A stretch of DNA of 64,000 nucleotides from Massilia phosphatilytica (GTDB lineage: Bacteria > Pseudomonadota > Gammaproteobacteria > Burkholderiales > Burkholderiaceae_D), in NCBI RefSeq assembly GCF_002968015.1, contig NZ_PUIP01000001.1, forward strand, positions 496,001 to 560,000, read 5' to 3'. The position numbers and the translations under genes are program-made. Shown one piece after another: positions 18,001 through 26,580 of this stretch. The notes below the pieces were generated by a model. It saw only the letters and a list, made by a program, of their open reading frames with translations. It did no database searches and was not told the origin of the DNA. Position 1 is the stretch's first letter; every line of letters begins with the position of its first letter.

Positions 18001-20145
18001 ATGAAGTTGGTCAATTCGTTACTGCAAAAAGCAACACTGATTGCCGTCGCGGCGCTGGCCGTCCAGCAGCCGGCGGCGGCGTACAGCTGGGGGAACGTGA
18101 GCATCGGCGGCGGCGGGTTCGTGTCGGCCGTCATCCCCAGCAAGACGGAAGCGAATGTCGTGTATGCGCGTACCGACGTTGGCGGCGCCTACCGGTGGGA
18201 CAATGCGAGCGGCCGCTGGGTCGCGCTGCTGGACTGGGTGGCGGAAGACCAGGTCGGCTTCCTCGGCGTCGAAGCGCTCGCGGTCGACCCGAAGAACGCG
18301 GCCAATGTGTACATGACCGTCGGCATCAGTTATTTCAACGGCGGCAAGACCGCGGTGCTGCGCTCCTCCGATTACGGCCGGACGTTCGCCGTCGCGGACG
18401 TGACCAGCCAGTTCAAGGCGCACGGTAACGGCATGGGCCGCCAGAATGGCGAGCGGCTCGTCGTCGATCCGGGCTCGAGCAACGTGTTGTACGCCGGCAC
18501 GCGCCAGAGCGGACTGTTCAAGAGCACGAACTATGGCGCGAGCTGGGCCAGGGTGACGGCGCTGAACGTGACGACGACGCCCAACGACAACGGCATCAGC
18601 CTCGTCCTCGCCGATCCGTCCAGCGTGTCGGGCGGCGTGGCGCAGCGGCTGCTGGTCGGCGTGTCGCGCTACGGCTCGGCGGGGGCGAACCTGTACCGCA
18701 GCGACAACGGGGGCGCGTCGTTCTCCGCCGTGTCCGGCAGCCCGTCCGGCCTGATGCCGCAGCGCGCCGCGTTCGACGGCGCCGGCAACGTGTACTTCAC
18801 CTATGCGAACGGTGCCGGCCCGCACGGCAACAGCTTGGGCTCGGAACCCATGAACAGCGGCCAGATCTGGCGCTACACGATCTCGAACGGCGCGTGGACC
18901 AACGTCACGCCGTCCGGCGTCAACGCGGCATTCAGCGGCATCAGCGTGGACCCCTTCAATTCGCAACGCCTGGTCGCGTCGACCATCAACCAGTACATGC
19001 AGCAGGGCGACAGCTGGGGCGACCATATGTACATCTCGACCAATGGCGGCGCCAGCTGGACCGACGTGATCAACCGCGGCTTTGTCCGCGACAATGGCGG
19101 CGTGCCCTGGATTAACGGTAAGGCGATCCACTGGGCCGGCGTGGCCGTGTTCGATCCGTTCAACAACAAGGCCGTGTGGGTGACCTCGGGCAACGGCATC
19201 TTCAAGACGGCCAACATCGACGCCGTACCGACCACGTGGACGTTCACCGTGAAGGGGCTGGAAGAAACGGTGCCGCTGAACATCAACAGCATCCCGGGCG
19301 GTCCGGTGCTGTCCGCCATCGGCGACTACGACGGCTTCCTGCACTACAACATCGACACGTTCACGAATCCGCAATTCGCGCCGACGATGGGGACGACCTC
19401 CGGCCTGGCGGTCGCCGATGCCAACCCCAGCCTCGTGGTGCGGGCGGGGAACAAGATGTACACGTCCGCCAATGGCGGCGTGAACTGGACCCAGACCAAT
19501 ATGAACGGCACCCAGGGCCAGGTGGCGCTGTCGGCCAGCGGCACGGTCCTGCTGCACAACCCGTCCAATTCGTCGACCATGTATCGTTCCACTAACATGG
19601 GCGCGAGCTGGACGACCGTGGGCGGCCTCAGCGTCAACAATGCGCGTCCGGTCGCGGATCCGGCCAATGCGAGCAAGTTCTACGTGTACAACCCGGCCGA
19701 CGGCAGCTTCATGATCAGTACGGACAGCGGCGCGTCGTTCTGGAAGTTCAGTACGCTGGCCACGTGGGGCAGCGACGCGATCCGCGCCGCACCGGGCCGC
19801 GAAGGCGATATCTGGGTGCCGCTGAACTGGGGTGGCCTGGCACGGACCACCAGCTCGGGCTGGCAGTTCAGCAATATCGCGAACGTCACGTATTGCGGCG
19901 CGGTCGGCTTCGGCAAGGCGGCCGCGGGCGCGTCGTATCCGACCGTGTTCATCTGGGGCACCATCGGCGGCGTGACCGGCTTGTACCGGTCCACCGACAC
20001 GGGGCAGACCTGGACGCGCATCAACGACAATGCGCACCAGTACGGCGGGCCGGGCAATGGCCGTTTCGTCGTCGGTGACATGAACACGTTCGGCGTCGTC
20101 TACATGAGCACGGCGGGACGGGGTGTCGTCGTCGGTAAACCGTAG
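18001..20145 (+). CDS. secreted GH74 xyloglucanase
   Basis: 714-residue secreted enzyme of two seven-bladed propellers, as in GH74 endo/exo-xyloglucanases. The signal peptide spans 1-27 (ending PAAAYS). Asp-box repeats recur along the chain (SSDYGRTF, STNYGASW, SDNGGASF, STNGGASW, STNMGASW, STDSGASF, STDTGQTW). The catalytic acids are likely Asp59 in ARTDVGGAY and Asp442 or Asp444 in SAIGDYDGF, the two positions conserved in the family. It begins after a strong TAGGAGG ribosome binding site and stands alone, but functions with the GH29 and GH2 enzymes and TonB receptors 5-12 kb downstream in xyloglucan breakdown. Confidence 0.92.
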   Translation: MKLVNSLLQKATLIAVAALAVQQPAAAYSWGNVSIGGGGFVSAVIPSKTEANVVYARTDVGGAYRWDNASGRWVALLDWVAEDQVGFLGVEALAVDPKNAANVYMTVGISYFNGGKTAVLRSSDYGRTFAVADVTSQFKAHGNGMGRQNGERLVVDPGSSNVLYAGTRQSGLFKSTNYGASWARVTALNVTTTPNDNGISLVLADPSSVSGGVAQRLLVGVSRYGSAGANLYRSDNGGASFSAVSGSPSGLMPQRAAFDGAGNVYFTYANGAGPHGNSLGSEPMNSGQIWRYTISNGAWTNVTPSGVNAAFSGISVDPFNSQRLVASTINQYMQQGDSWGDHMYISTNGGASWTDVINRGFVRDNGGVPWINGKAIHWAGVAVFDPFNNKAVWVTSGNGIFKTANIDAVPTTWTFTVKGLEETVPLNINSIPGGPVLSAIGDYDGFLHYNIDTFTNPQFAPTMGTTSGLAVADANPSLVVRAGNKMYTSANGGVNWTQTNMNGTQGQVALSASGTVLLHNPSNSSTMYRSTNMGASWTTVGGLSVNNARPVADPANASKFYVYNPADGSFMISTDSGASFWKFSTLATWGSDAIRAAPGREGDIWVPLNWGGLARTTSSGWQFSNIANVTYCGAVGFGKAAAGASYPTVFIWGTIGGVTGLYRSTDTGQTWTRINDNAHQYGGPGNGRFVVGDMNTFGVVYMSTAGRGVVVGKP

Positions 20146-20245
20146 GTCGTTGCGTTGTGAACACGCCTCTTGTCAGAGCAGATTGTTTCCGTATGGAACT
20201 GTGCTAATCTGGCTGGAAGCGTGTTCCCACCGATTCCTTCGAGCC

Positions 20246-21625
20246 GTGCAATCCTCCCATGAACCTGATCGACCGGTTGCCGGCCTCGACCTGAAAGACG
20301 CGCTGCTGGTCGGCGCGCTCGTCACCGTCTGTTCCATCTTCGGCATCTACACGGCCCCGCCGGGCGTGCTGGCCGCGTTCTGGCCCACGAATGCCGTCCT
20401 CGTCGGATTGCTGTTGCGGCGCGCCCATCCGCCCGGGGCGGCGCACTGGCTGGCCGCCATCGCCGGCTACATCGCCGCCGATCTCACCATGCGGCACGGC
20501 TGGCCCAAGACCCTCATGCTCACGACGACGAACCTGATGGGCGTGTCCGTCTGTTATGGCCTGCTGAGGCGGATGAGCGGCGACATGCGCGGCCTGCGCC
20601 ATCCGCGCTCGATGCTGCGCTTCGTGCTGGTGGCGCTGTCCGCTGCGGCGGCGGCCGGGGTGGGCGGCACCGTCATCCATCCCGCACTGTTCGGCGGCAC
20701 GCGGGGCTACGGCTTCCTGTTCTGGTTCTCGACGGAGCTCGTGAACTACATCGCGATCCTGCCCGTGCTGCTGACGATGCCGGACCTGGCGCGCCGTACG
20801 CGCCGCGGCGATGCGCCAGGCTGGCGTGCCGGCCACCTCGCGCCGCTGGCCGCGTTCGCCGGCAGCCTGTGGCTGGAGACGCAGCTGGGCGGGCCGGGCG
20901 TGATCTCCTTCCCGATCCCCGCCATGCTGTGGTGCGCGCTGACGTACAGCCTGTTTGCCACGGCCGGCATCACCTTGCTGTTCTCGATGTGGACCTTGCT
21001 CGCGATTGCGAGCGGCATGCTCGCGATCGGCGCCGCCGTGGACACCCCGCAAGCCATCATGTCGCTGCGCGTCGGCGTGACGCTGACGGCGCTCGCGCCG
21101 CTGGCCGTCGCGAGCGTGATGGTCGCGCGCAACGAGCTGCTGGCGCGGCTGCAGCACGCGGCCTCGCACGATCCGCTGACGCAGGTGCTCAACCGCGGCG
21201 GCTTCATGACACGCGCGCAGAGCGTGCAGGCAAGCGCCGTGCTGATGATGGATATCGATTTCTTCAAGAAGGTCAACGACACCCACGGCCACGCGGCCGG
21301 TGACGCCGTACTGACCCATTTCGCACGCGTGGTGGCAGGGTGCCTGCGCGCGGGCGATGTGCTGGGCCGCCTGGGCGGCGAGGAATTCGCCGTGCTGCTG
21401 CCCGACTGCGCGCCGCTTGATGCGCGCATCATCGCCCAGCGCATCTGCGATGCGTTCGCGGCACAGCCGGCGGTGCTGGAAGACGGCGTGCGCCTGCACG
21501 CCACCGTCAGCATCGGCCTGGGCTGCCGGGGTGCCCCGGACACGCCCATCGGGACGTTGCTGTCGCAGGCCGACGCGGCGCTGTACAGCGCCAAGCACGC
21601 CGGCCGCAACCGCGTCGCCTCTTAG
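20246..21625 (+). CDS. MASE1-type membrane diguanylate cyclase
   Basis: Predicted 459-residue c-di-GMP synthase. The N-terminal 290 residues hold about eight membrane helices in a MASE1-like sensor ([20 protein letters not shown] is its typical first signature). The C-terminal GGDEF domain has [31 protein letters not shown] and the active-site GGEEF, preceded at the correct five-residue spacing by RAGD, an inhibitory I-site. The enzyme should therefore be active and product-inhibited. The start is uncertain: GTG 20246 begins just before the first helix, while an open frame to GTG 20123 overlaps the GH74 gene and lacks coding character. The stop overlaps that of the convergent dehydrogenase by four bases. 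Confidence 0.85.
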   Translation: MQSSHEPDRPVAGLDLKDALLVGALVTVCSIFGIYTAPPGVLAAFWPTNAVLVGLLLRRAHPPGAAHWLAAIAGYIAADLTMRHGWPKTLMLTTTNLMGVSVCYGLLRRMSGDMRGLRHPRSMLRFVLVALSAAAAAGVGGTVIHPALFGGTRGYGFLFWFSTELVNYIAILPVLLTMPDLARRTRRGDAPGWRAGHLAPLAAFAGSLWLETQLGGPGVISFPIPAMLWCALTYSLFATAGITLLFSMWTLLAIASGMLAIGAAVDTPQAIMSLRVGVTLTALAPLAVASVMVARNELLARLQHAASHDPLTQVLNRGGFMTRAQSVQASAVLMMDIDFFKKVNDTHGHAAGDAVLTHFARVVAGCLRAGDVLGRLGGEEFAVLLPDCAPLDARIIAQRICDAFAAQPAVLEDGVRLHATVSIGLGCRGAPDTPIGTLLSQADAALYSAKHAGRNRVAS

Positions 21626-23067
21626 ACGCCCACCATCGAGACGGCCTTCGTGTTGAGGTAGGCTTCCAGCGCTTCCGGACCGCCTTCGGAACCGTAGCCG
21701 GAATCCTTGACGCCGCCGAACGGCAGCTCGGCGCTCGGCGTGGCCGGCTGGTTAATCCACAGCATGCCCACTTCCACGCGGTTCATCAGCAGGTGCGCGT
21801 TCTTGATCGAGCGCGTGAACGCATAGCCGGCCAGGCCGTACGGCAGTCGGTTGGCTTCCGCGATGGCGTCCTCGAGGCTGTCGAAGCCGCGGATGCCGGC
21901 GATGGGGCCGAACGGCTCGTCGTTGAAGATCGACGCCTCCAGCGGCACGTCCGCGAGGATGGTCGGCGCGAAGAAGTTGCCGGCATCGCCCACGCGCTTG
22001 CCGCCCGTCGCGACGATGGCGCCATGCGCCTGCGCATCCTCGACGACCTTCGTCATCGCCGCCACGCGGCGCGCGTTGGCGAGAGGACCCAGGGTCGTGC
22101 CTTCCGCCAGGCCGTTGCCCAGTTTCAGGCCTTCGGCATGCGCCACGAAGGCGCGCGTGAACTCGTCCTTGATCGCGTTGTGCACGAGGAAGCGGGTCGG
22201 CGAGATGCAGACCTGGCCCGCGTTGCGGAACTTGGCGGCACCGGCGGCCTTGACGGCCAGCGTCACGTCCGCGTCCTCGGCGACGATCACCGGCGCGTGG
22301 CCGCCCAGTTCCATCGTCACGCGCTTCATGTGCGCGCCGGCCAGCGCGGCCAGCTGCTTGCCGACCGGCGTGGAGCCCGTGAACGTGACCTTGCGGATGA
22401 CCGGGTGCGGGATCAGGTACCCCGAGATCTCGGCCGGATCGCCGAACACGAGGCCCACGACGCCGGCCGGCACGCCCGCGTCGACGAAGCACTGGAACAG
22501 CGCGGCGGGGGAGGCCGGGGTCTCTTCCGGCGCCTTGCACAGGAACGAGCAGCCGGTCGCCAGCGCGGCGGCCAGCTTGCGGACGACCTGGTTGATCGGG
22601 AAGTTCCACGGCGTGAAAGCGGCGACGGGGCCGACCGGCTCCTTCAGCACGAGCTGCTGCGCCTGCGGGTTACGGGCCGGCACGATGCGGCCATACACGC
22701 GCATGCCCTCGGCCGCGAACCAGTCGATGATTTCGGCGCCGGCCAGGGCTTCCATCTTCGCCTCGGCCAGCGGTTTGCCTTGCTCCTGGGTCAGCAGGCG
22801 GGCGATGTCGCCGGCGCGCTCGCGCAGCAGGTTGGCGGCGCGGCGCATCGTGGCGGCGCGTTCGGCGGCGGGCACGAAGCGCCACGCCTCGAAGCCCTTC
22901 TGCGCGGCGGCGAGGGCGCGGTCCAGGTCGGCGATGGTTGCGTGCGCGACGGTGCCGATCGCCTGGCCCGTCGCCGGGTTCACGACCGGGATCGTCTTGC
23001 CGCCGGTGGCGTCGACCCATTCGTTGGCGATGAGGAGGCGGGTGTCGGGATAGCTGGAGGTGGTCAT
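21622..23067 (-). CDS. alpha-ketoglutaric semialdehyde dehydrogenase
   Basis: 481-residue NAD(P)-dependent aldehyde dehydrogenase oxidising 2,5-dioxopentanoate to 2-oxoglutarate (succinate semialdehyde is an alternative substrate). The catalytic Cys is in [12 protein letters not shown], the general base Glu in [11 protein letters not shown], and the cofactor site in [12 protein letters not shown]. The overall sequence ([20 protein letters not shown], then [20 protein letters not shown] and GPEALEAYL) resembles Azospirillum AraE-type semialdehyde dehydrogenase more than GabD. That fits with KdgD and GarD further along, which supply 2,5-dioxopentanoate. It is monocistronic, with a 531-bp AT-rich region upstream shared with a divergent TonB receptor. 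Confidence 0.85.
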   Translation of the reverse strand: MTTSSYPDTRLLIANEWVDATGGKTIPVVNPATGQAIGTVAHATIADLDRALAAAQKGFEAWRFVPAAERAATMRRAANLLRERAGDIARLLTQEQGKPLAEAKMEALAGAEIIDWFAAEGMRVYGRIVPARNPQAQQLVLKEPVGPVAAFTPWNFPINQVVRKLAAALATGCSFLCKAPEETPASPAALFQCFVDAGVPAGVVGLVFGDPAEISGYLIPHPVIRKVTFTGSTPVGKQLAALAGAHMKRVTMELGGHAPVIVAEDADVTLAVKAAGAAKFRNAGQVCISPTRFLVHNAIKDEFTRAFVAHAEGLKLGNGLAEGTTLGPLANARRVAAMTKVVEDAQAHGAIVATGGKRVGDAGNFFAPTILADVPLEASIFNDEPFGPIAGIRGFDSLEDAIAEANRLPYGLAGYAFTRSIKNAHLLMNRVEVGMLWINQPATPSAELPFGGVKDSGYGSEGGPEALEAYLNTKAVSMVGV

Positions 23068-23363
23068 GGGTGCGTCGGTCCTCTATGAGTTATCGGATGC
23101 AGAGAACGCAATGATCGCACCACCGCGGATTGTTTGCTTAACACCGTGTGAAATCGTGATCCATGTTTGCGTATAACAAGAATGTTAGAAAAACATTGGT
23201 AGCGTATATCATGCGTTTCGAATACTGATACGTTTTACGATATCGGTCGCGCAAAAAAATTCATTGGTCTCTGGGATGTTTGCTATTTAGATTAGTATTT
23301 TATAGTTTAAGAACACTTTTTTAACCGAAAAGTGGCATTGCCAGACAAAACTGGAAGTTTGTT

Positions 23364-23386
23364 AACGCAATCATTTGATTGGCGTT
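23364..23386. repeat. inverted repeat in TonB receptor leader
   Basis: AACGCAATCA, two bases, then TGATTGGCGTT: arms match over ten bases with one bulged C. It lies about 215 bp upstream of the receptor start and could be an operator or RNA hairpin. Confidence 0.35.
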
Positions 23387-23424
23387 CTACCATCCAGAAA
23401 ACAAAAAGAAGAGAGGACGACACA

Positions 23425-23454
23425 ATGATTCACCACGGTATCCGCGCGACCTGA
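23425..23454 (+). other. candidate 9-residue upstream ORF (leader peptide)
   Basis: An ATG with a good AGAGGA ribosome binding site (23411-23416, eight bases of spacing) opens a nine-codon frame, MIHHGIRAT, then TGA. It ends 145 bp before the TonB receptor start. Either it is a leader peptide or a former start; the region after it is GC-rich and has no obvious terminator. Confidence 0.3.
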
Positions 23455-23598
23455 CGCGCACAACCTGATTCCCCGACAGCCCTGCCACCGGGATCCGCCA
23501 CGGATCCCCGGATGGCCTCGCACGCCCTTTGCAAGCGCAGTACCCCCGTGCCGCATCGCCGGGCGCGGTGTTCTTTCCCACAACAACAAGGAGACGAG

Positions 23599-26577
23599 AT
23601 GAACAATGCCAAGCGTAGAAGTACCATTCCCCAACTCCGCCGCCAGACGATCGCGCTCGCCGTCGCCGGCGCGTGCGCCGCAGCGGGCCTGCCGGCGCAC
23701 GCGCAGGACCAGGGCGCCGCCACGCCGACGGACGCCGGTCCGCAAGTGGTGGTCACCGGCGTGCGCGCCTCGATGCAATCGACCCTGAACCTGAAGCGCA
23801 ATTCCGATGGCATCGTGGACGGCATCGTCGCCGACGACATCGGCAAGTTCCCCGATACGAACCTGGCGGAATCGCTGCAGCGCATCTCGGGCGTCTCGAT
23901 CGACCGCAACCGCGGCGAGGGGGCCCAGGTGACCGTGCGCGGCGTCGGGCCCGACCTGAACCTCGTCCTGCTGAACGGCCGCCAGATGCCGACCGCGAAC
24001 CTGGGCGACCGCGGCAGCCGCTCGTTCGACTTTTCGAACCTGGCGTCGGAAGCCGTCTCGCAGATCCAGGTGTACAAGAGCGCCCGCGCGGACACCCCGC
24101 CGGGCGGCATCGGTGCGACGGTGAACATCATGACGGGCAAGCCGCTGGACCTCGGCAATTTGAGCAGCATCGGCATCAAGACGGTGTACGACCGCTCGAA
24201 CGACAACCTGCCCGACCAGCTCGCGGGCCGCAAGCTGACGCCCGAGGTATCGACCCTCATCAGCCGCAAGTTCGGCAACGGCGACATCTTCGGCGTGTCC
24301 CTCAGCGCCAGCTACCAGTCGCGCAACTCCGGCTACAACCAGGCCGCCATCGCGGGCGGCTGGAACGGTCCGTTCGCGGCGGGCGACGCGTCTGGCGCCA
24401 CCGGCACGATTCCCGTCGACGGCCACGGCGTGACCAATCCGCCGCAGCCGGGCCAGATCTACCAGGTGCCGCAGAACGTGTCGTACTTCGTGAATGGCTC
24501 GCAGCGCCAGCGCACCAACGGCCAGCTGACGTTCCAGTTCCGCCCGACCCGCGACTGGAACAGCACGCTGGACTACACGTATGCCCGCAACAAGGTGCAG
24601 ACCCTGGGCGCCGAAATGGCGGTCTGGTTCAACCACCCGCCGCAGCAGACCAGCACGTGGGTCACCGGACCCGTCGCGTCGCCGACGGTCTACGAGGAAC
24701 AGGTCAAGCTGCAGGACCTGGCGATGAACGGCCATGACTACGCCACCGTCTCCACATTGAAATCGACCGGTTTCAACACGCAGTTCCGCGTGAATTCCGG
24801 GCTGCGTCTGTCGCTCGACGCGCACCACTCGGTCGCGCAGTCCGGTTCCGACAGCCCGTTCGGCTCCAACAACGACCTCGCCACCGCCAGCTTCGGCCGC
24901 AACACCACCGGCGTCGACTTCACGCACGAGATGCCGGTCATGTACACGGACGTGACGCCGATGGGGTACGAGGTCGCGGGTTCGTGGTTCCAGGACGCGG
25001 CCGTCAAGCAGACGATCGACCAGGTGCAGGCCGGCGGCAAGCTGAATATCGGGTCGTCGTCGAACCTGAACTTCGGCCTGGGCTCGACGCGGGCCAGGTT
25101 CAACTCGGCGTTCCAGCACGTCCAGCAGGATGCGTGGCAGGGCACGGCGCCGGGCGGCCATGCCAACGCCGCCAATGTCTACGACCAGAAGCTGTGGCAG
25201 GCGACCGACCTGCGCCAGTTCTTCAGCAAGCTGGGTGGCTCGGACGACCCGCGGCTCTACAACACGCTGATGGTCATCGACTTCCCGGCCGTGCGCGACA
25301 ACGCCATCAAGGTCACGGGCAACCCGGCCCTGTTCACGCCGAGCCTCGCCAATCCGTCCGAAGTGCGCACCCTGCGCGAGAAGTCGAACTCGCTGTACGG
25401 CCAGTTCAACACCGACTGGGACACGACGCTGCCGATGCACACCGGGATCGGCCTGCGCTATGAAAAGACGACGGTCGAATCGGACGCCGTCGTCAGCGTG
25501 CCCGTCAAGGTCAACTGGGTGGCGCAGAACGAATTGCCGATCGTGTTCGCGCCGGGCGCGAAGGAAACGCAGCGCGGCGAATACCACAACTGGCTGCCGA
25601 CGTTCGACTGGGACATGGACCTGCGTTCGAACCTGAAGGTGCGCGCGAGCTACGGCGTGACGATCGGCCGTCCGCGCTGGGACCAGATCCAGGGCGGCGC
25701 CTCGTACGGCACGGTCGCGTATTCGACCGGCACCAACGTCACCCGCGGCAATCCGGGCCTCACGCCGGTGAAGGCGAAGAACCTGGACCTGTCGGCCGAG
25801 TGGTACTACACGAAGCAGAGCATGGTGTCGCTGGGCCTGTACCACAAGGACCTGAAGGGCTACGCCGGCCAGGTGACCCTGACCGAGGCATCGACGACCG
25901 CCACCACGCCGCTCGGCGGCAAGTACTACAACGCCGCCGTCGCCGCGGGCTGCGCGAAGACCGACACGGATTGCCTGCGCAACTACATCCTCGGCAACTT
26001 CGACGGCCAGCCGGGCGTCACGCGCACGGGCACGACGGGGTCGGGCAACCTGACGGGCGTCATCAGCGGCATCGCCGGCGATCCGGGCCTGCCGTACAAC
26101 GTCTCGACGATCGTCAACCAGAACAAGTCGTCGCTGAAGGGGGCGGAGGTCAACTGGCAGCACATGTTCGACAACGGCTTCGGCTTCCAGGCGAACTACA
26201 CGTACGTGAAATCCGACCTCACGTACAACAACGCGGGCATGGGGCCCCAGTTCGCGCTGATCGGCCTGTCGAATTCGGCCAACCTGGTCGGCATCTACGA
26301 AGACAAGAACCTGTCCGTCCGCCTCGCCTACAACTGGCGCGGGCAGTTCCTGTCGACCGTGGCGGAAAACAACCGCGCCAACCCGGGCTACGTCGAACCG
26401 TACGGGCAGGTCGACCTGTCGATCGGCTACAACGTCAACCAGAACCTGAGCCTGTCGCTCGAGGCGATCAACCTGACTGACGCGACCCAGCGCCAGCATG
26501 GCCGCACCGACATGCAGGTCCTGTCGGTCACGACGGGCGGTCCGCGCTACATGCTGGGTGCCCGCTACAAGTTCTGA
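23599..26577 (+). CDS. TonB-dependent outer-membrane receptor, carbohydrate type
   Basis: 992-residue ligand-gated outer-membrane channel. A signal peptide (1-35, ending AHA) precedes a TonB box region (QVVVTGVRASMQSTLNLKRN), a plug domain (about 55-190, with LAESLQRISGVSIDRNRGEG and VLLNGRQMPT) and a 22-stranded barrel ending in Phe (MLGARYKF). The VVVTGVR-ASMQS start and RNxGEG plug are typical of receptors in proteobacterial carbohydrate-utilisation loci. Two Cys in a long extracellular loop (AGCAKTDTDCLRN) probably form a disulfide. The start has AAGGAG. It converges with the next receptor gene with three bases between; substrate is unknown but plant oligosaccharide is inferred from neighbours. 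Confidence 0.92.
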   Translation: MNNAKRRSTIPQLRRQTIALAVAGACAAAGLPAHAQDQGAATPTDAGPQVVVTGVRASMQSTLNLKRNSDGIVDGIVADDIGKFPDTNLAESLQRISGVSIDRNRGEGAQVTVRGVGPDLNLVLLNGRQMPTANLGDRGSRSFDFSNLASEAVSQIQVYKSARADTPPGGIGATVNIMTGKPLDLGNLSSIGIKTVYDRSNDNLPDQLAGRKLTPEVSTLISRKFGNGDIFGVSLSASYQSRNSGYNQAAIAGGWNGPFAAGDASGATGTIPVDGHGVTNPPQPGQIYQVPQNVSYFVNGSQRQRTNGQLTFQFRPTRDWNSTLDYTYARNKVQTLGAEMAVWFNHPPQQTSTWVTGPVASPTVYEEQVKLQDLAMNGHDYATVSTLKSTGFNTQFRVNSGLRLSLDAHHSVAQSGSDSPFGSNNDLATASFGRNTTGVDFTHEMPVMYTDVTPMGYEVAGSWFQDAAVKQTIDQVQAGGKLNIGSSSNLNFGLGSTRARFNSAFQHVQQDAWQGTAPGGHANAANVYDQKLWQATDLRQFFSKLGGSDDPRLYNTLMVIDFPAVRDNAIKVTGNPALFTPSLANPSEVRTLREKSNSLYGQFNTDWDTTLPMHTGIGLRYEKTTVESDAVVSVPVKVNWVAQNELPIVFAPGAKETQRGEYHNWLPTFDWDMDLRSNLKVRASYGVTIGRPRWDQIQGGASYGTVAYSTGTNVTRGNPGLTPVKAKNLDLSAEWYYTKQSMVSLGLYHKDLKGYAGQVTLTEASTTATTPLGGKYYNAAVAAGCAKTDTDCLRNYILGNFDGQPGVTRTGTTGSGNLTGVISGIAGDPGLPYNVSTIVNQNKSSLKGAEVNWQHMFDNGFGFQANYTYVKSDLTYNNAGMGPQFALIGLSNSANLVGIYEDKNLSVRLAYNWRGQFLSTVAENNRANPGYVEPYGQVDLSIGYNVNQNLSLSLEAINLTDATQRQHGRTDMQVLSVTTGGPRYMLGARYKF

Positions 26578-26580
26578 CGG

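Larger units (their letters stand above)
23068..23598. other. 531-bp AT-rich intergenic control region
   Basis: Divergent region between the semialdehyde dehydrogenase and a TonB receptor, strikingly AT-rich from about 23130 to 23420 against a GC-rich background. It contains A/T runs, a palindrome TGGCATTGCCA at 23333-23343, a possible promoter with TATAGT at 23301-23306, a longer inverted repeat and a 9-residue ORF listed separately. No gene of normal size is seen. Confidence 0.6.

Noticed and set aside
20123..20245. 5' extension of the GGDEF gene overlapping GH74
   Set aside because: No ribosome site, Cys/Arg/Ser-rich translation without coding character, and overlap with the end of GH74.
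23371..26499. 1042-codon minus-strand ORF opposite a TonB receptor
   Set aside because: Antisense shadow; the plus strand encodes a full receptor with signal peptide, plug and terminal Phe.
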